Below, one piece after another: positions 50,325 to 58,287 of a stretch of DNA of 64,000 nt; position 1 is the stretch's first letter, and every line of letters begins with the position of its first letter. The notes under the pieces are model-generated. The model did not search any database. It was not told the origin of the DNA and worked only from the letters and a program-made list of their open reading frames with translations. A program made the translations under genes and the position numbers. Source of the DNA: Nesterenkonia ebinurensis (lineage in GTDB: Bacteria; Actinomycetota; Actinomycetes; Actinomycetales; Micrococcaceae). Location of the stretch: positions 248,001-312,000 of the forward strand of contig NZ_VWNF01000011.1 of NCBI RefSeq assembly GCF_008711175.1. Reading direction: 5' to 3'.

Positions 50325-51086
50325 TCACTGGCGCTTGTTCATAGCGGACAGTCTCTGTGTCAGCAGATCCATCACCTGGTTCTGGGCCGGGGACATGCTC
50401 TCGGCCAGCGCCGCTGCAATCGGTGCCTCTGAGTGGTTCTCTCCTTCCGGGGCCAACGTGGAGAGATAGTCCTTCGGAAGCACTTCCCAGATGCGATCAG
50501 CCAGTGCCGGGATCTTAGGGTCCTCTGGATCAGCGGAGATGAGCGCGTCGAACTCGGCATAGCAGAACGCCAGTGCCTCGGCCGCCTCCGGATCATCCAT
50601 GATCTGAGACCACGCTTCAGCCCAGTTCTGAGCATCGGTTTCAGGCACAGCGGCCATCATGGCTCTGTCTGTGTGGTAGGCAGGACCCTCCGCCCCCAAC
50701 TCCTTCAACTGGGAAAAGACATCCCGCGAAGCCGGCCCACCAGAGGCCACGGCGTCCTCCAGGTCTGGGCCGGCAAGCAGCTGCTGGATACGTTCCCGCA
50801 TAGTATCGAGCACTCGCTGCTGACCGGCCAGGTCTTCGTCAAGCTGCTGAAGCACATCACGCAGGCTCAGGGTGGGCTCACCGGTGGTGACCCGACGAAT
50901 GTCGTCGACGCTGCATCCGATATCCCGCAGTCGCCGTACCCGGATCAGTTGAGCCAGATCAGAGACCGTATATCGCCGGTACCCGCTGGAATCCCTTGCC
51001 GGCTCAGGCATCAGCCCCTCGTGATGGTAGTGCCGAACAGTGCGGGTGGAGACTCCCACGATCTCCGCCAACTCGCCTATGCGCAT
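50325..51086 (-). CDS. MerR family transcriptional regulator
   Basis: 253 residues. N-terminal winged helix MRIGELAEIVGVSTRTVRHYHHEGLMPEP and RRYTVSDLAQLIRVRRLRDIG are clear MerR signatures; a coiled-coil dimerisation helix (LRDVLQQLDEDLAGQQRVLDTMRERI) leads to a ~140-residue all-helical effector domain with one Cys, reminiscent of TipA-like multidrug sensors rather than metal sensors. ATG 51086 fits the family; GTG 51101 is possible. A palindrome in the promoter suggests autoregulation. Confidence 0.85.
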   Translation of the reverse strand: MRIGELAEIVGVSTRTVRHYHHEGLMPEPARDSSGYRRYTVSDLAQLIRVRRLRDIGCSVDDIRRVTTGEPTLSLRDVLQQLDEDLAGQQRVLDTMRERIQQLLAGPDLEDAVASGGPASRDVFSQLKELGAEGPAYHTDRAMMAAVPETDAQNWAEAWSQIMDDPEAAEALAFCYAEFDALISADPEDPKIPALADRIWEVLPKDYLSTLAPEGENHSEAPIAAALAESMSPAQNQVMDLLTQRLSAMNKRQ

Positions 51087-51100
51087 ACCCTCATTGAACA

Positions 51101-51119
51101 CCTTGACGTATCGTCAAGG
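51101..51119. promoter_or_regulatory. MerR-type operator
   Basis: CCTTGACG-TAT-CGTCAAGG, a perfect 8-bp inverted repeat with 3-bp centre, immediately upstream of the merR-like gene. It contains TTGACG on both strands as -35-like elements. Confidence 0.6.
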
Positions 51120-51251
51120 TCAAGCCCTGCCCCACCTCACATGCTGCGAGTTCGCCGCACCCAGCCTTGCCGGGACCGCCCGGTCACCAGATTCTCCGCA
51201 ACCCAGCGCAGCTCTGCGCGGGGCTGGAACTACCGAGCTCAACCGAGTTAG

Positions 51252-52475
51252 TCAACTGCGATCGGTGCCGGCGTGCGGGACGCTGAAGAAGAGGGCGACT
51301 ACACCCACTGCGCCGGTAGCGGCCAGCACCAGGTACATCGCTTCCCAGCTGCCCATCAGCTCGGCCAACCAGGCCCCGACGGCCGGGGCGATCGCGATGG
51401 CGAACATCACCGGAGCGTTGAACATCCCGGAGAGCCTGCCGTAGGCGCGGGTGCCCCAGCGATCGGTGACCGCGGTGGCCTTGAGCAGGGTGGATATCCC
51501 GCGGCCGATTCCGGCGCCCATCGAGATGGCGATCAGCCAGACCGCATTGGTCCAGTCCAGGGCCAGGGCAGCTGTGGTCACCGCCACCAGGCTGTAGATC
51601 ACCATGGTGCGAGCACGTACGCTCATCCCACGCTCCATGGCCCAGTAGAACAGCCGGCCCAGCACCTGGCCGAGTCCGCCCAGCCCCAGCACCCAGGCGG
51701 CCAGCGCGGAGTCCACACCGCGAGCGGTGAGCATGGGCACCAGGTTGATCATGGCGGCGAACATCGCAAAGGATCCCAGAGTTAAACCGGCGGTCATCAG
51801 CATGTAGGGACTTGAGCGCATGACCCGGCGGGCGTACTGATCCTCTGCCGTGGCGGCGTCGTTTTCTGCTGATTCAGCAGCAGCACGCTGATCATGCCGG
51901 GGCCAGGGCCGGCGCAGCACCACCGCGTGAATGGGCACCGTGATCAGGCCGAAGGTCACCCCGAGGATGAGATAGACCTGCCGCCAGGTGAAGGCCTCAG
52001 CCAGCGCTTCGGTCACCGGGGCAAAGATGGTGCTGGCCAGCCCGCCGATCAGCGTGATCACGGTCAGGGCGAAGACCCGCCGCGGCCCGTACCACCGGGT
52101 CACTGCGGCGAAGGCCGGCGGATACAGGGTGCCGGTCATCCCCACTCCGGCCAGCAGCCAGCCGGCCAGGAAGACCCCATAGGTGGGAGCCCAGGCGATC
52201 AATCCCACCGCGAGGGCGCCTACACCTGAGCCGACAGTCATCACCAGCCGCGGGCCGCGGCGATCCAGCAGCTTGCCTGCGGGGATGCCGAGCAGCGCGG
52301 AGACCACCAGCCCCGCAGAGTACCCCACCGTGGTGGAGGCCACCGACCAGCCGGTATCCTCAGCGATCCGCGCCGAGAGCACCGGGAACGCGTAGTAGAG
52401 GATGCCCCACGCCGTGATCTGGGTGATGCACAGCCCAGTCAGAATGACGGGGAGGGCAGGGCGCATACCTCTCAT
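51252..52475 (-). CDS. MFS transporter in the arsenic cluster
   Basis: 407 residues with about 12 helices. AGKLLDRRGPRLVMTVGSG is the MFS loop 2-3 motif; a charged central loop (AAAESAENDAATAEDQYARR) contains an ACGACGCC word. It overlaps the FAD oxidoreductase gene by 4 bp, last gene of the leftward ars transcript. MFS carriers occur next to arsenic oxidoreductases in other actinobacteria and probably export an arsenic product; identity as a named family is not claimed. Confidence 0.75.
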   Translation of the reverse strand: MRGMRPALPVILTGLCITQITAWGILYYAFPVLSARIAEDTGWSVASTTVGYSAGLVVSALLGIPAGKLLDRRGPRLVMTVGSGVGALAVGLIAWAPTYGVFLAGWLLAGVGMTGTLYPPAFAAVTRWYGPRRVFALTVITLIGGLASTIFAPVTEALAEAFTWRQVYLILGVTFGLITVPIHAVVLRRPWPRHDQRAAAESAENDAATAEDQYARRVMRSSPYMLMTAGLTLGSFAMFAAMINLVPMLTARGVDSALAAWVLGLGGLGQVLGRLFYWAMERGMSVRARTMVIYSLVAVTTAALALDWTNAVWLIAISMGAGIGRGISTLLKATAVTDRWGTRAYGRLSGMFNAPVMFAIAIAPAVGAWLAELMGSWEAMYLVLAATGAVGVVALFFSVPHAGTDRS

Positions 52476-53845
52476 TCTGCAGTGCGGCCGTGGACAAACC
52501 CAGTCGGCACACCGAGATTCACCGGCTCATGCGCTGACCGATCGGCAACCCCGGAGCAGCACGAAGACGCCGCAACCGGCTCTTCAGCCGGCGCAGCCAA
52601 CTCCGGATCAGCCCCAGAGCAGACTCCAGTCTCCGGGAGGTTGAGATTCCGCGGCGAAGAGTCACCTCCAGCCAGATGGGCGGCTATGGACCGCACCTGC
52701 TCGTAGCCGGTGGCCAGCAGGAAGGTAGGAGCCCGGCCATAGGACTTCATCCCGGCGATGAAGAATCCTTCCTCCGGATGCGCCAACGTCTCGGCTCCAT
52801 GTGCGGGCACTGTTCCGCAGGAGTGGTGCTCCGGGTCAATGAGCGGTGCGAGGCGGACCGGGGCCTCCACAGCCGGGTCAAGCTCCAGGCGCAGCTCGCG
52901 CAGCATCTCCAGGTCGGGGCGAAAGCCGGTGGCTGCGGCAAGGGCATCCACGGTCAGTGAGGGCCCGTCGGCGAAGCTGACCCGGAGCGTGTCCTGGCTG
53001 CCGTGCAGAGCCTGGACTTCGGCGGAGCGGATGAGTTCGATCTTCCCGGCTTCGACCAGCCGCCGCAGCCGCTGGCCCAGAGCTCCGCGCTCGGGCAGCC
53101 CGTCCTGGTCGCCTCCCCCGTAGCTGCGCTGCGGGCTGTGCCCGCGGATGCCCCAGAGGATCTTGGTGCCCGGCTCCTCGCGCTTCAACGCTGTCAGGTT
53201 CAGCAACGTGTTGGTCGCGCTATGCCCGGAGCCGAGCACCAGCACCCGCCGGCCGGCGGCCCGGGCCCGGTCGGTGCCGAACACATCGGGAAGCGGGCCC
53301 AGCAGATGAGGCGCCACGGAGTCGTCGTTCTCACCGATCGCCGGCAGTCCTGCAGCACCCAGCGGGTTGGGGGAGCTCCAGGTGCCGGAGGCGTCGATGA
53401 CGGCGCGGGCCTGCAGGTCGCGACTCTGCCCCTGGTGGACAGCCCGGACCAGGAAGGACTCACCGACCCGGGCATCCAGATGGGTCTTATCCCGGTGGCC
53501 CCGGCTGATTCCAAGCACCCGGGTCTGCAGCCGGATCCGCCCCCGGAGCTCGGGCGTATCAGCCAGAGGCTTCAGATAGTCCTCCACCAGCTCAGCTCCG
53601 GTGGGCAGGGCGGTAGGGCGCGGGGCCTGCCAGCCGGTGGGCTCCAGGAGCCGGCGACAGGCGGCGTCGATGGTGTACTGCCAGGGGGAGAACAGTCCGA
53701 TGTGCCCCCACTGGCTGACCGCAGCACCGGCCTGTTCTCCGGCTTCGAGCACCAGCGGCTCCAGTCCCTGTTCCAGCAGATGGGCAGCGGCGGCCAGCCC
53801 CACAGGGCCCGCTCCGACCACAACGATGGGTAGGTCCTTGTTCAT
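52472..53845 (-). CDS. FAD-dependent oxidoreductase, ArsO-like
   Basis: 457 residues. FAD motif VVVGAGPVGLAAAAHLLEQGL, second nucleotide motif VLVLGSGHSATNTLLNL, and QWGHIGLFSPWQYTIDAACRRLL, seen in the flavin monooxygenase-like proteins of arsenic islands. The C-terminal ~50 residues carry isolated cysteines (ETGVCSGADPE, AASSCCSGVAD), plausible arsenite ligands. It starts 33 bp after arsC. Reaction unproven. Confidence 0.7.
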   Translation of the reverse strand: MNKDLPIVVVGAGPVGLAAAAHLLEQGLEPLVLEAGEQAGAAVSQWGHIGLFSPWQYTIDAACRRLLEPTGWQAPRPTALPTGAELVEDYLKPLADTPELRGRIRLQTRVLGISRGHRDKTHLDARVGESFLVRAVHQGQSRDLQARAVIDASGTWSSPNPLGAAGLPAIGENDDSVAPHLLGPLPDVFGTDRARAAGRRVLVLGSGHSATNTLLNLTALKREEPGTKILWGIRGHSPQRSYGGGDQDGLPERGALGQRLRRLVEAGKIELIRSAEVQALHGSQDTLRVSFADGPSLTVDALAAATGFRPDLEMLRELRLELDPAVEAPVRLAPLIDPEHHSCGTVPAHGAETLAHPEEGFFIAGMKSYGRAPTFLLATGYEQVRSIAAHLAGGDSSPRNLNLPETGVCSGADPELAAPAEEPVAASSCCSGVADRSAHEPVNLGVPTGFVHGRTAE

Positions 53846-53878
53846 GGCTGCACAGCTCCTTGTCCCAGACGTGGCGGT

Positions 53879-54337
53879 TCAGAGTTCAGCAGGGAGCGTA
53901 CGGGGGTCCGCGGGACCGGTGCTCTGCACGCCAAGCGAGCTGACCAGCTCCTCCACCCGGGCTCTGATCTCATCGCGGATCTGCCGGACTGCGGTGAGAT
54001 CCTTGCCGGCGGGGTCCTCCAGCTTCCAGTCCTCGTAGCGCTTTCCGGGGTAATAGGGGCAGTCGTCCCCACATCCCATGGTCACCACCACCTGGGACTC
54101 CTGGAGCATATCCGCCGAGAGCTCATTGGTTCCCCGCCCAGAGATGTCGATGCCGACCTCAGCCATTGCCTCCACGGCCACCGGGTTGATTGCCTCAGCA
54201 GGCTGGGTGCCACCGGAGTAGACCTGGACATGGTCGCCGCCGAGTTCCCGGAGGAACCCTGCGGCCATCTGGGAGCGTCCGGCGTTGTGCACGCAGACGA
54301 AAGTGACAGTGGGCAGATGCTGCTGCTGGGCGGTCAT
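53879..54337 (-). CDS. arsC: Arsenate reductase, thioredoxin-linked type
   Basis: 152 residues, LMW-phosphatase fold. The P-loop CVHNAGRSQ (Cys15, Arg21) and resolving cysteines Cys89 and Cys93 (GCGDDCPYYPG) followed by KRYEDWKLEDPAGKDL are the arsenate reductase pattern of the thioredoxin-coupled family. Reduces arsenate to arsenite for the upstream exporter, whose stop it overlaps by 4 bp. Confidence 0.88.
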   Translation of the reverse strand: MTAQQQHLPTVTFVCVHNAGRSQMAAGFLRELGGDHVQVYSGGTQPAEAINPVAVEAMAEVGIDISGRGTNELSADMLQESQVVVTMGCGDDCPYYPGKRYEDWKLEDPAGKDLTAVRQIRDEIRARVEELVSSLGVQSTGPADPRTLPAEL

Positions 54338-55437
54338 GGCTTCTCCTTCAATCGGGTAATCGGGGCTAGAGAGGGTTGGAAGAATCGACGGGCCCAGAGC
54401 GCGACGTAGACCAGGCCCACCAGGACGGGAACCTCGATGAGCGGACCGACCACACCGGCCAGGGCCTGGCCGCTGGTGGCGCCGAAGGTGGCGATGGCCA
54501 CGGCGATGGCCAGCTCAAAGTTGTTGCCCGCCGCGGTGAAGGACAGTGTGGTGCTGCGCTCGTAGTCCATGCCGAGCACCCGACCGATCACCATGGAGGC
54601 GCAGAAGGTCACTACAAAGTAGATCAGCAGTGGAAGCGCGATCCGGGCGACGTCCAGCGGCTGGCTCATCACCTGCTCGCCCTGCAGCGCGAAGAGCATC
54701 ACAATGGTGAACAGCAGCCCGTACAGCGCCCAGGGGCCGAGCTTGGGCAGCAGCCGCTGCTCGTACCACTGCCGGCCGCGGGCCCGCTCACCGATCACGC
54801 GGGTGAGAACGCCCGCTGCCAGTGGGATGCCCAGGAAAACCAGCACCGAGATGGTGATCGCCCAGACGGAGAACTCTGCCGAAGTGGTCTCCAAGCCCAG
54901 CCAGCTCGGCAGCGCCTGCAGGTAGAACCAGCCCAGCACGCCGAACATGAAGACCTGGAAGAGCGAGTTGATCGCCACCAGTACGGCGGCGGCTTCCCGA
55001 TCTCCGCAGGCCAGGTCGTTCCAGATCAGCACCATGGCGATGCAGCGAGCCAGCCCCACAATGATCAGTCCGGTGCGGTACTCCGGCAGATCCGGCAGGA
55101 AGATCCAGGCCAGGGCGAACATGAACGCCGGTGCCAGCAGCCAGTTGATGGCCAGGGAGGTGACCAGCAGCTTCCTGTCTCGCAGCACCAGATGGGTCTC
55201 GGAGTAGCGGACCTTGGCCAGCACCGGGTACATCATCAGCAGCAGCCCCAGTGCGATAGGCACAGAGATGCCGGCCACCTCTACGGCATGCAGCAGCTGA
55301 CCCACACCGGGGACGAGCAGCGCGATCAGCAGACCCAGCCCCATGGCCGAGAGAATCCACACCGGCAGAAACTTGTCCAGCATAGAGAGACGGGCAACCA
55401 CCGGAGACGGGTCTGGCGCAGTGACTGTTGAAGACAT
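54334..55437 (-). CDS. acr3: Arsenite efflux permease Acr3
   Basis: 367 residues, ten predicted helices of the ACR3/BART superfamily. The essential cysteine lies in GLARCIAMVLIWNDLACGD (Cys132), and the TAAGNNFELAIAVAIATFG motif is complete. Exports arsenite. First gene of the leftward ars transcript, divergent from arsR. Confidence 0.92.
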   Translation of the reverse strand: MSSTVTAPDPSPVVARLSMLDKFLPVWILSAMGLGLLIALLVPGVGQLLHAVEVAGISVPIALGLLLMMYPVLAKVRYSETHLVLRDRKLLVTSLAINWLLAPAFMFALAWIFLPDLPEYRTGLIIVGLARCIAMVLIWNDLACGDREAAAVLVAINSLFQVFMFGVLGWFYLQALPSWLGLETTSAEFSVWAITISVLVFLGIPLAAGVLTRVIGERARGRQWYEQRLLPKLGPWALYGLLFTIVMLFALQGEQVMSQPLDVARIALPLLIYFVVTFCASMVIGRVLGMDYERSTTLSFTAAGNNFELAIAVAIATFGATSGQALAGVVGPLIEVPVLVGLVYVALWARRFFQPSLAPITRLKEKP

Positions 55438-55453
55438 AGGACCCTTCAGAAGA

Positions 55454-55509
55454 ATATTGACGTCTGTCGATATACGAGTATGCTCTCATACATCGACAAT
55501 CGTCAATAT
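55454..55509. promoter_or_regulatory. ArsR operator region between acr3 and arsR
   Basis: ATATTGACG (55454-55462) and CGTCAATAT (55501-55509) form a 9-bp inverted repeat, and each is accompanied by a GTCGATAT/ATCGACA half-site facing inward, so there are probably two imperfect operators covering both divergent promoters. Confidence 0.65.
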
Positions 55510-55529
55510 ATCGAACTGCGGAGGTGCCC

Positions 55530-55964
55530 ATGAGTACTCTGACCACGGATTCGCCGGCTGTCTGCTGCGGCAATGAGACTGAAGCAACCCAATGCTGCAC
55601 AGCACCGACCTCCCCCAGCGTCGACCCAGAGCACGCAGCAGACTTAGCGACCCGCTTCAAAGCCCTGGGCGACCCGAACCGGATTGCACTACTCTCACTC
55701 ATCGCCGCCGGAGAGAACGCTGAGGCCTGCGTCTGCGATATGACCGAACCACTCGGCCTGGGCCAGCCGACGGTCTCCCACCATCTGAGGATCCTCACCG
55801 ACGCAGGATTCCTCACCCGTCAGAAGCGCGGCACCTGGGCCTACTACTCGATTGTGCCCGGTGCGTTAAAGGCTCTCTGCACCGAGCTGTGTGCTGATTC
55901 TGGTCTAGGCGCCATACTCCAGGCCGGCCAAAGAACCGACACCGACCAAGGAGCATGCTGCTGA
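55530..55964 (+). CDS. arsR: ArsR family arsenic-responsive repressor
   Basis: 144 residues. Winged helix with recognition helix PTVSHHLRILTDAGFL and the sensor motif ACVCDMTEPL (Cys-x-Cys). Extra cysteine pairs occur near the N-terminus (VCCGNETEATQCC) and at the extreme C-terminus (GACC). ATG 55530 follows GGAGGTG; its TGA overlaps the next ATG by one base. Represses both ars transcripts until arsenite binds. Confidence 0.9.
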   Translation: MSTLTTDSPAVCCGNETEATQCCTAPTSPSVDPEHAADLATRFKALGDPNRIALLSLIAAGENAEACVCDMTEPLGLGQPTVSHHLRILTDAGFLTRQKRGTWAYYSIVPGALKALCTELCADSGLGAILQAGQRTDTDQGACC

Positions 55965-56395
55965 TGTCGACTTCGTCCACCCCGGGCGTGCTGTTCATCT
56001 GCGTGCAGAACGGTGGCAAGTCCCAGATGGCCGCCGGACTGTTCAAGATGGAGCTCACCGAAGCCGGCAAGCACGACGCCGTCCGCGTCACCTCCGCAGG
56101 CACCAAGGCAGGACAGAGCATCAACATACTCTCGGCCGAGGTTCTTGCTGAGGTTGGCGTGGACATCACCAGCAACTCCCCCACTCAGCTGACCGAGGAG
56201 GCAATGGTGAGGGCTGGTCACGTCGTCGTACTGGGGAGCGAGGCGCAGGTTCCCGACGTGGAAGGCATCACTGTGGAGCGCTGGGAGACCGACGAGCCCT
56301 CCTTGCGCGGCATCGAAGGCCGCGAGCGCATGGAGCTGGTCCGCGACGATATCCACGCCCGGGTGAAGGAACTCGCCTCCCGCCTGACCTCCTGA
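55964..56395 (+). CDS. Arsenate-mycothiol transferase (ArsC1/2 type)
   Basis: 143 residues, LMW-phosphatase fold but with P-loop CVQNGGKSQ (Cys13, Lys19 in place of Arg). The continuation SAGTKAGQSINILSAEVLAEVG and HVVVLGSEAQVP matches what I recall of the corynebacterial enzymes that couple arsenate to mycothiol. Needs mycothiol and mycoredoxin, consistent with an actinobacterium. Cotranscribed with arsR; meets the YdcF gene stop-to-stop with no space. Confidence 0.8.
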   Translation: MSTSSTPGVLFICVQNGGKSQMAAGLFKMELTEAGKHDAVRVTSAGTKAGQSINILSAEVLAEVGVDITSNSPTQLTEEAMVRAGHVVVLGSEAQVPDVEGITVERWETDEPSLRGIEGRERMELVRDDIHARVKELASRLTS

Positions 56396-57451
56396 TCAGC
56401 CGCTGAAGAGCAGCCACAGGGTGAACATGGCGACCACGATCAGCAGGAAGGGCGCGAACAGCACCGCATGCAGAACGCGGTGGCCCAGCATCACCGCTGC
56501 GAACTCGCGCAGGAACGCGCTGGGCACGTAGTAGAAGGCGGTCTTGGCGCCCACGGCCTCGGCGTCGAGCTTCAGCCGCCGGGCCAGCAGTGCGGTGCGC
56601 AGCGCATGGTAGTTGTTGGTGACCGCGGCCATCGGGCCCGACCTGCCAGCCTGGTGCTGGACCCGGGCGGAGAGCAGCAGGTTTTGCTCGGTGTTGACCG
56701 CCTGATCCTCCACGGCGATATGCTCCTCGGGAATGCCCTGCTCACGCAGATACTCGGCCATCGCCGCTCCCTCCGGGCGCGGCTCATCAGGCCCCTGGCC
56801 GCCGGAGGGGATCATCAGCGGGGCGGGCAGACCCGCGTTCGCAGTGCTGTGGTAGAGCCTGATCGCCCGGTCCAATCGCGAGCGCAGCAGTGGGGGTACC
56901 TTACCGTCGATTATCTGAGCACCGCAGATCATGATCGCCGCCGGCCTGACCTTGGCGGTGGAGCGCCCATAGACCCAGGCGTAGACCAGGATCACCAGGA
57001 AGCTGGCCGCGAGATAACCAGTGACAAAGAAGATCAGCAGCGCCAGGGCGACCCCAGCCAGCGAGCCAGAGATGAACAGCCAGACGAAGGCCACCGGCGC
57101 GGCCAGCAGTCCCAGCCCGGCCAGCAGGGAGAGCAGGTTGCCCAGGCTGCGGCCCTCCCGGCGGAACATGGTCACCCCGTTGATGAGCAGGAAGGTCACC
57201 AGTGCCAGAAGCCCGATGGGAAAGAGGAAGAAACCGGCCACCACGGTCAGTGCCAGCGGGGTGGTGTAGCGGGTGATCTCCCCTGCACCAGGAACCTCAC
57301 CCAGAGCCAGCCAGGCCAGATCGATCAGTCCGGTCACGGTCAAGAGCACCCCAGAGACCAGCAGCACCCCGTTACGCAGCATGCGCCTATCGCGGCGGCG
57401 GAAGGACCAGTACAGCGCCAGAAGCACGACGCCGAGGGCCAGGGAGATCAC
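56396..57451 (-). CDS. YdcF/SanA-like DUF218 membrane protein
   Basis: 351 residues. Five or six helices in the first ~165 residues, then a DUF218 domain: AAIMICGAQIIDGKVPPLLRSRLDRAI, LMIPSGGQGPDEPRPEGAAMAEYL, VEDQAVNTEQNLLLSARV, AAVTNNYHALRTALLARRL, and two more helices at the end. Possibly cell-envelope related. GTG 57451 is the only start in the region. Converges with the arsenate-mycothiol transferase gene without a visible terminator. Confidence 0.75.
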   Translation of the reverse strand: MISLALGVVLLALYWSFRRRDRRMLRNGVLLVSGVLLTVTGLIDLAWLALGEVPGAGEITRYTTPLALTVVAGFFLFPIGLLALVTFLLINGVTMFRREGRSLGNLLSLLAGLGLLAAPVAFVWLFISGSLAGVALALLIFFVTGYLAASFLVILVYAWVYGRSTAKVRPAAIMICGAQIIDGKVPPLLRSRLDRAIRLYHSTANAGLPAPLMIPSGGQGPDEPRPEGAAMAEYLREQGIPEEHIAVEDQAVNTEQNLLLSARVQHQAGRSGPMAAVTNNYHALRTALLARRLKLDAEAVGAKTAFYYVPSAFLREFAAVMLGHRVLHAVLFAPFLLIVVAMFTLWLLFSG

Positions 57452-57530
57452 CGCACCAGCCTACCGATGGCACAGCCGCGGGCGGCCAGCGCCTCTCAGG
57501 CGGATCGCAAAACACAGAACCCGGCACAAA

Positions 57531-57592
57531 TACACCGGGTTTTCACAGGTACACCAAGATATAACCCCGTGCAGACATGAAAACCTGGTGTA
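57531..57592. repeat. 62-bp palindromic element upstream of ydcF-like gene
   Basis: 15-bp arms TACACCGGGTTTTCA (57531-57545) and complement (57578-57592) with one mismatch and a 32-nt loop containing ATAACC-CC-GTG. Length, arm layout and loop word resemble the 68-bp palindrome in hemY. Confidence 0.55.
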
Positions 57593-57648
57593 GGTGTTCT
57601 CGCGCCGCAGCCGTGTGCTTGAGCCGTGGAGGCTGATGTCAGTCGGCT

Positions 57649-57740
57649 GAGACCCGATTGAGCTGAATGCAATGCAAGGCGTGCGGCGCAATTCCTGAGA
57701 CGACTGAGGGTCACCCGCACTGCGGGCAGACGATCGAGGG
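57649..57740. repeat. Repeat beta, fullest copy
   Basis: GAGACCCGATTGAGCTGAATGC ... GCGGCGC ... CGACTGAGGGT-CACCCGCACTGCGGGCAG-CGATCGAGGGC. Shares all blocks with the hemY copy and its 5' block with 4572. One frame (from 57667) again reads CKACGA ... HPHCGQ. It ends right beside the DUF3830 stop. Confidence 0.65.
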
Positions 57741-57744
57741 CTGC

Positions 57745-58287
57745 TCACCGAGGGTGAGCAGAGCCGCGGGAGACGCGCCGGAAGGTCAGAGTCTCGCCCC
57801 GAGCGCCGTCCATCCAGATGGACTGACACGCCTCAGCCAGCTCTTCGAGACCCTCCACGACAGTGGCGAACACATTGCCTGGGATCCAACCCTGGTCGCC
57901 GTTGATCAGCAGGTTGTTGCGCCCGTAGAACACCGCAAGGTCGACGATCGGCTTGCGCTGGTCCGGATCAGCCGCGCGGACATCAGCGGCCTCCTCGTAC
58001 CCGTAGGCGGGATTGCCCAGATCGTCGGAGTCAAAGGCGAAGTAGCAGACGTCCCCCGGAATCGGGGTGACCGTGGTGTTCTCCTTGCCCGGCTCCACCT
58101 CGGCGAAAGCAGGCACCAGGTGGTAGATCTCGTTACGGGCGTATTTGCCGTGGTAGACCTGACCGGACTGGGGCAGGGCCTCCCAGACGGCAGCGCAGGT
58201 GCGTGGGGCGGCGGCATCGAGCAGTTCGGCCACGGCGGTGACCCCACGCTTCTCCAGGGTGATGGTGAGGTAACGGGTCATGCTCAT
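57745..58287 (-). CDS. DUF3830 family protein
   Basis: 180 residues. Opens MTRYLTITLEKRGVTAVAELLDAAAPRTC, with VWEALPQSGQVYHGKYARNEIYHLVP and LAVFYGRNNLLINGDQGWIPGNVFATV, the cyclophilin-like DUF3830 pattern. No catalytic role is established for the family; genes of this type accompany amidohydrolase or amidase clusters. Its start overlaps the amidase stop (ATGA). Confidence 0.75.
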   Translation of the reverse strand: MSMTRYLTITLEKRGVTAVAELLDAAAPRTCAAVWEALPQSGQVYHGKYARNEIYHLVPAFAEVEPGKENTTVTPIPGDVCYFAFDSDDLGNPAYGYEEAADVRAADPDQRKPIVDLAVFYGRNNLLINGDQGWIPGNVFATVVEGLEELAEACQSIWMDGARGETLTFRRVSRGSAHPR

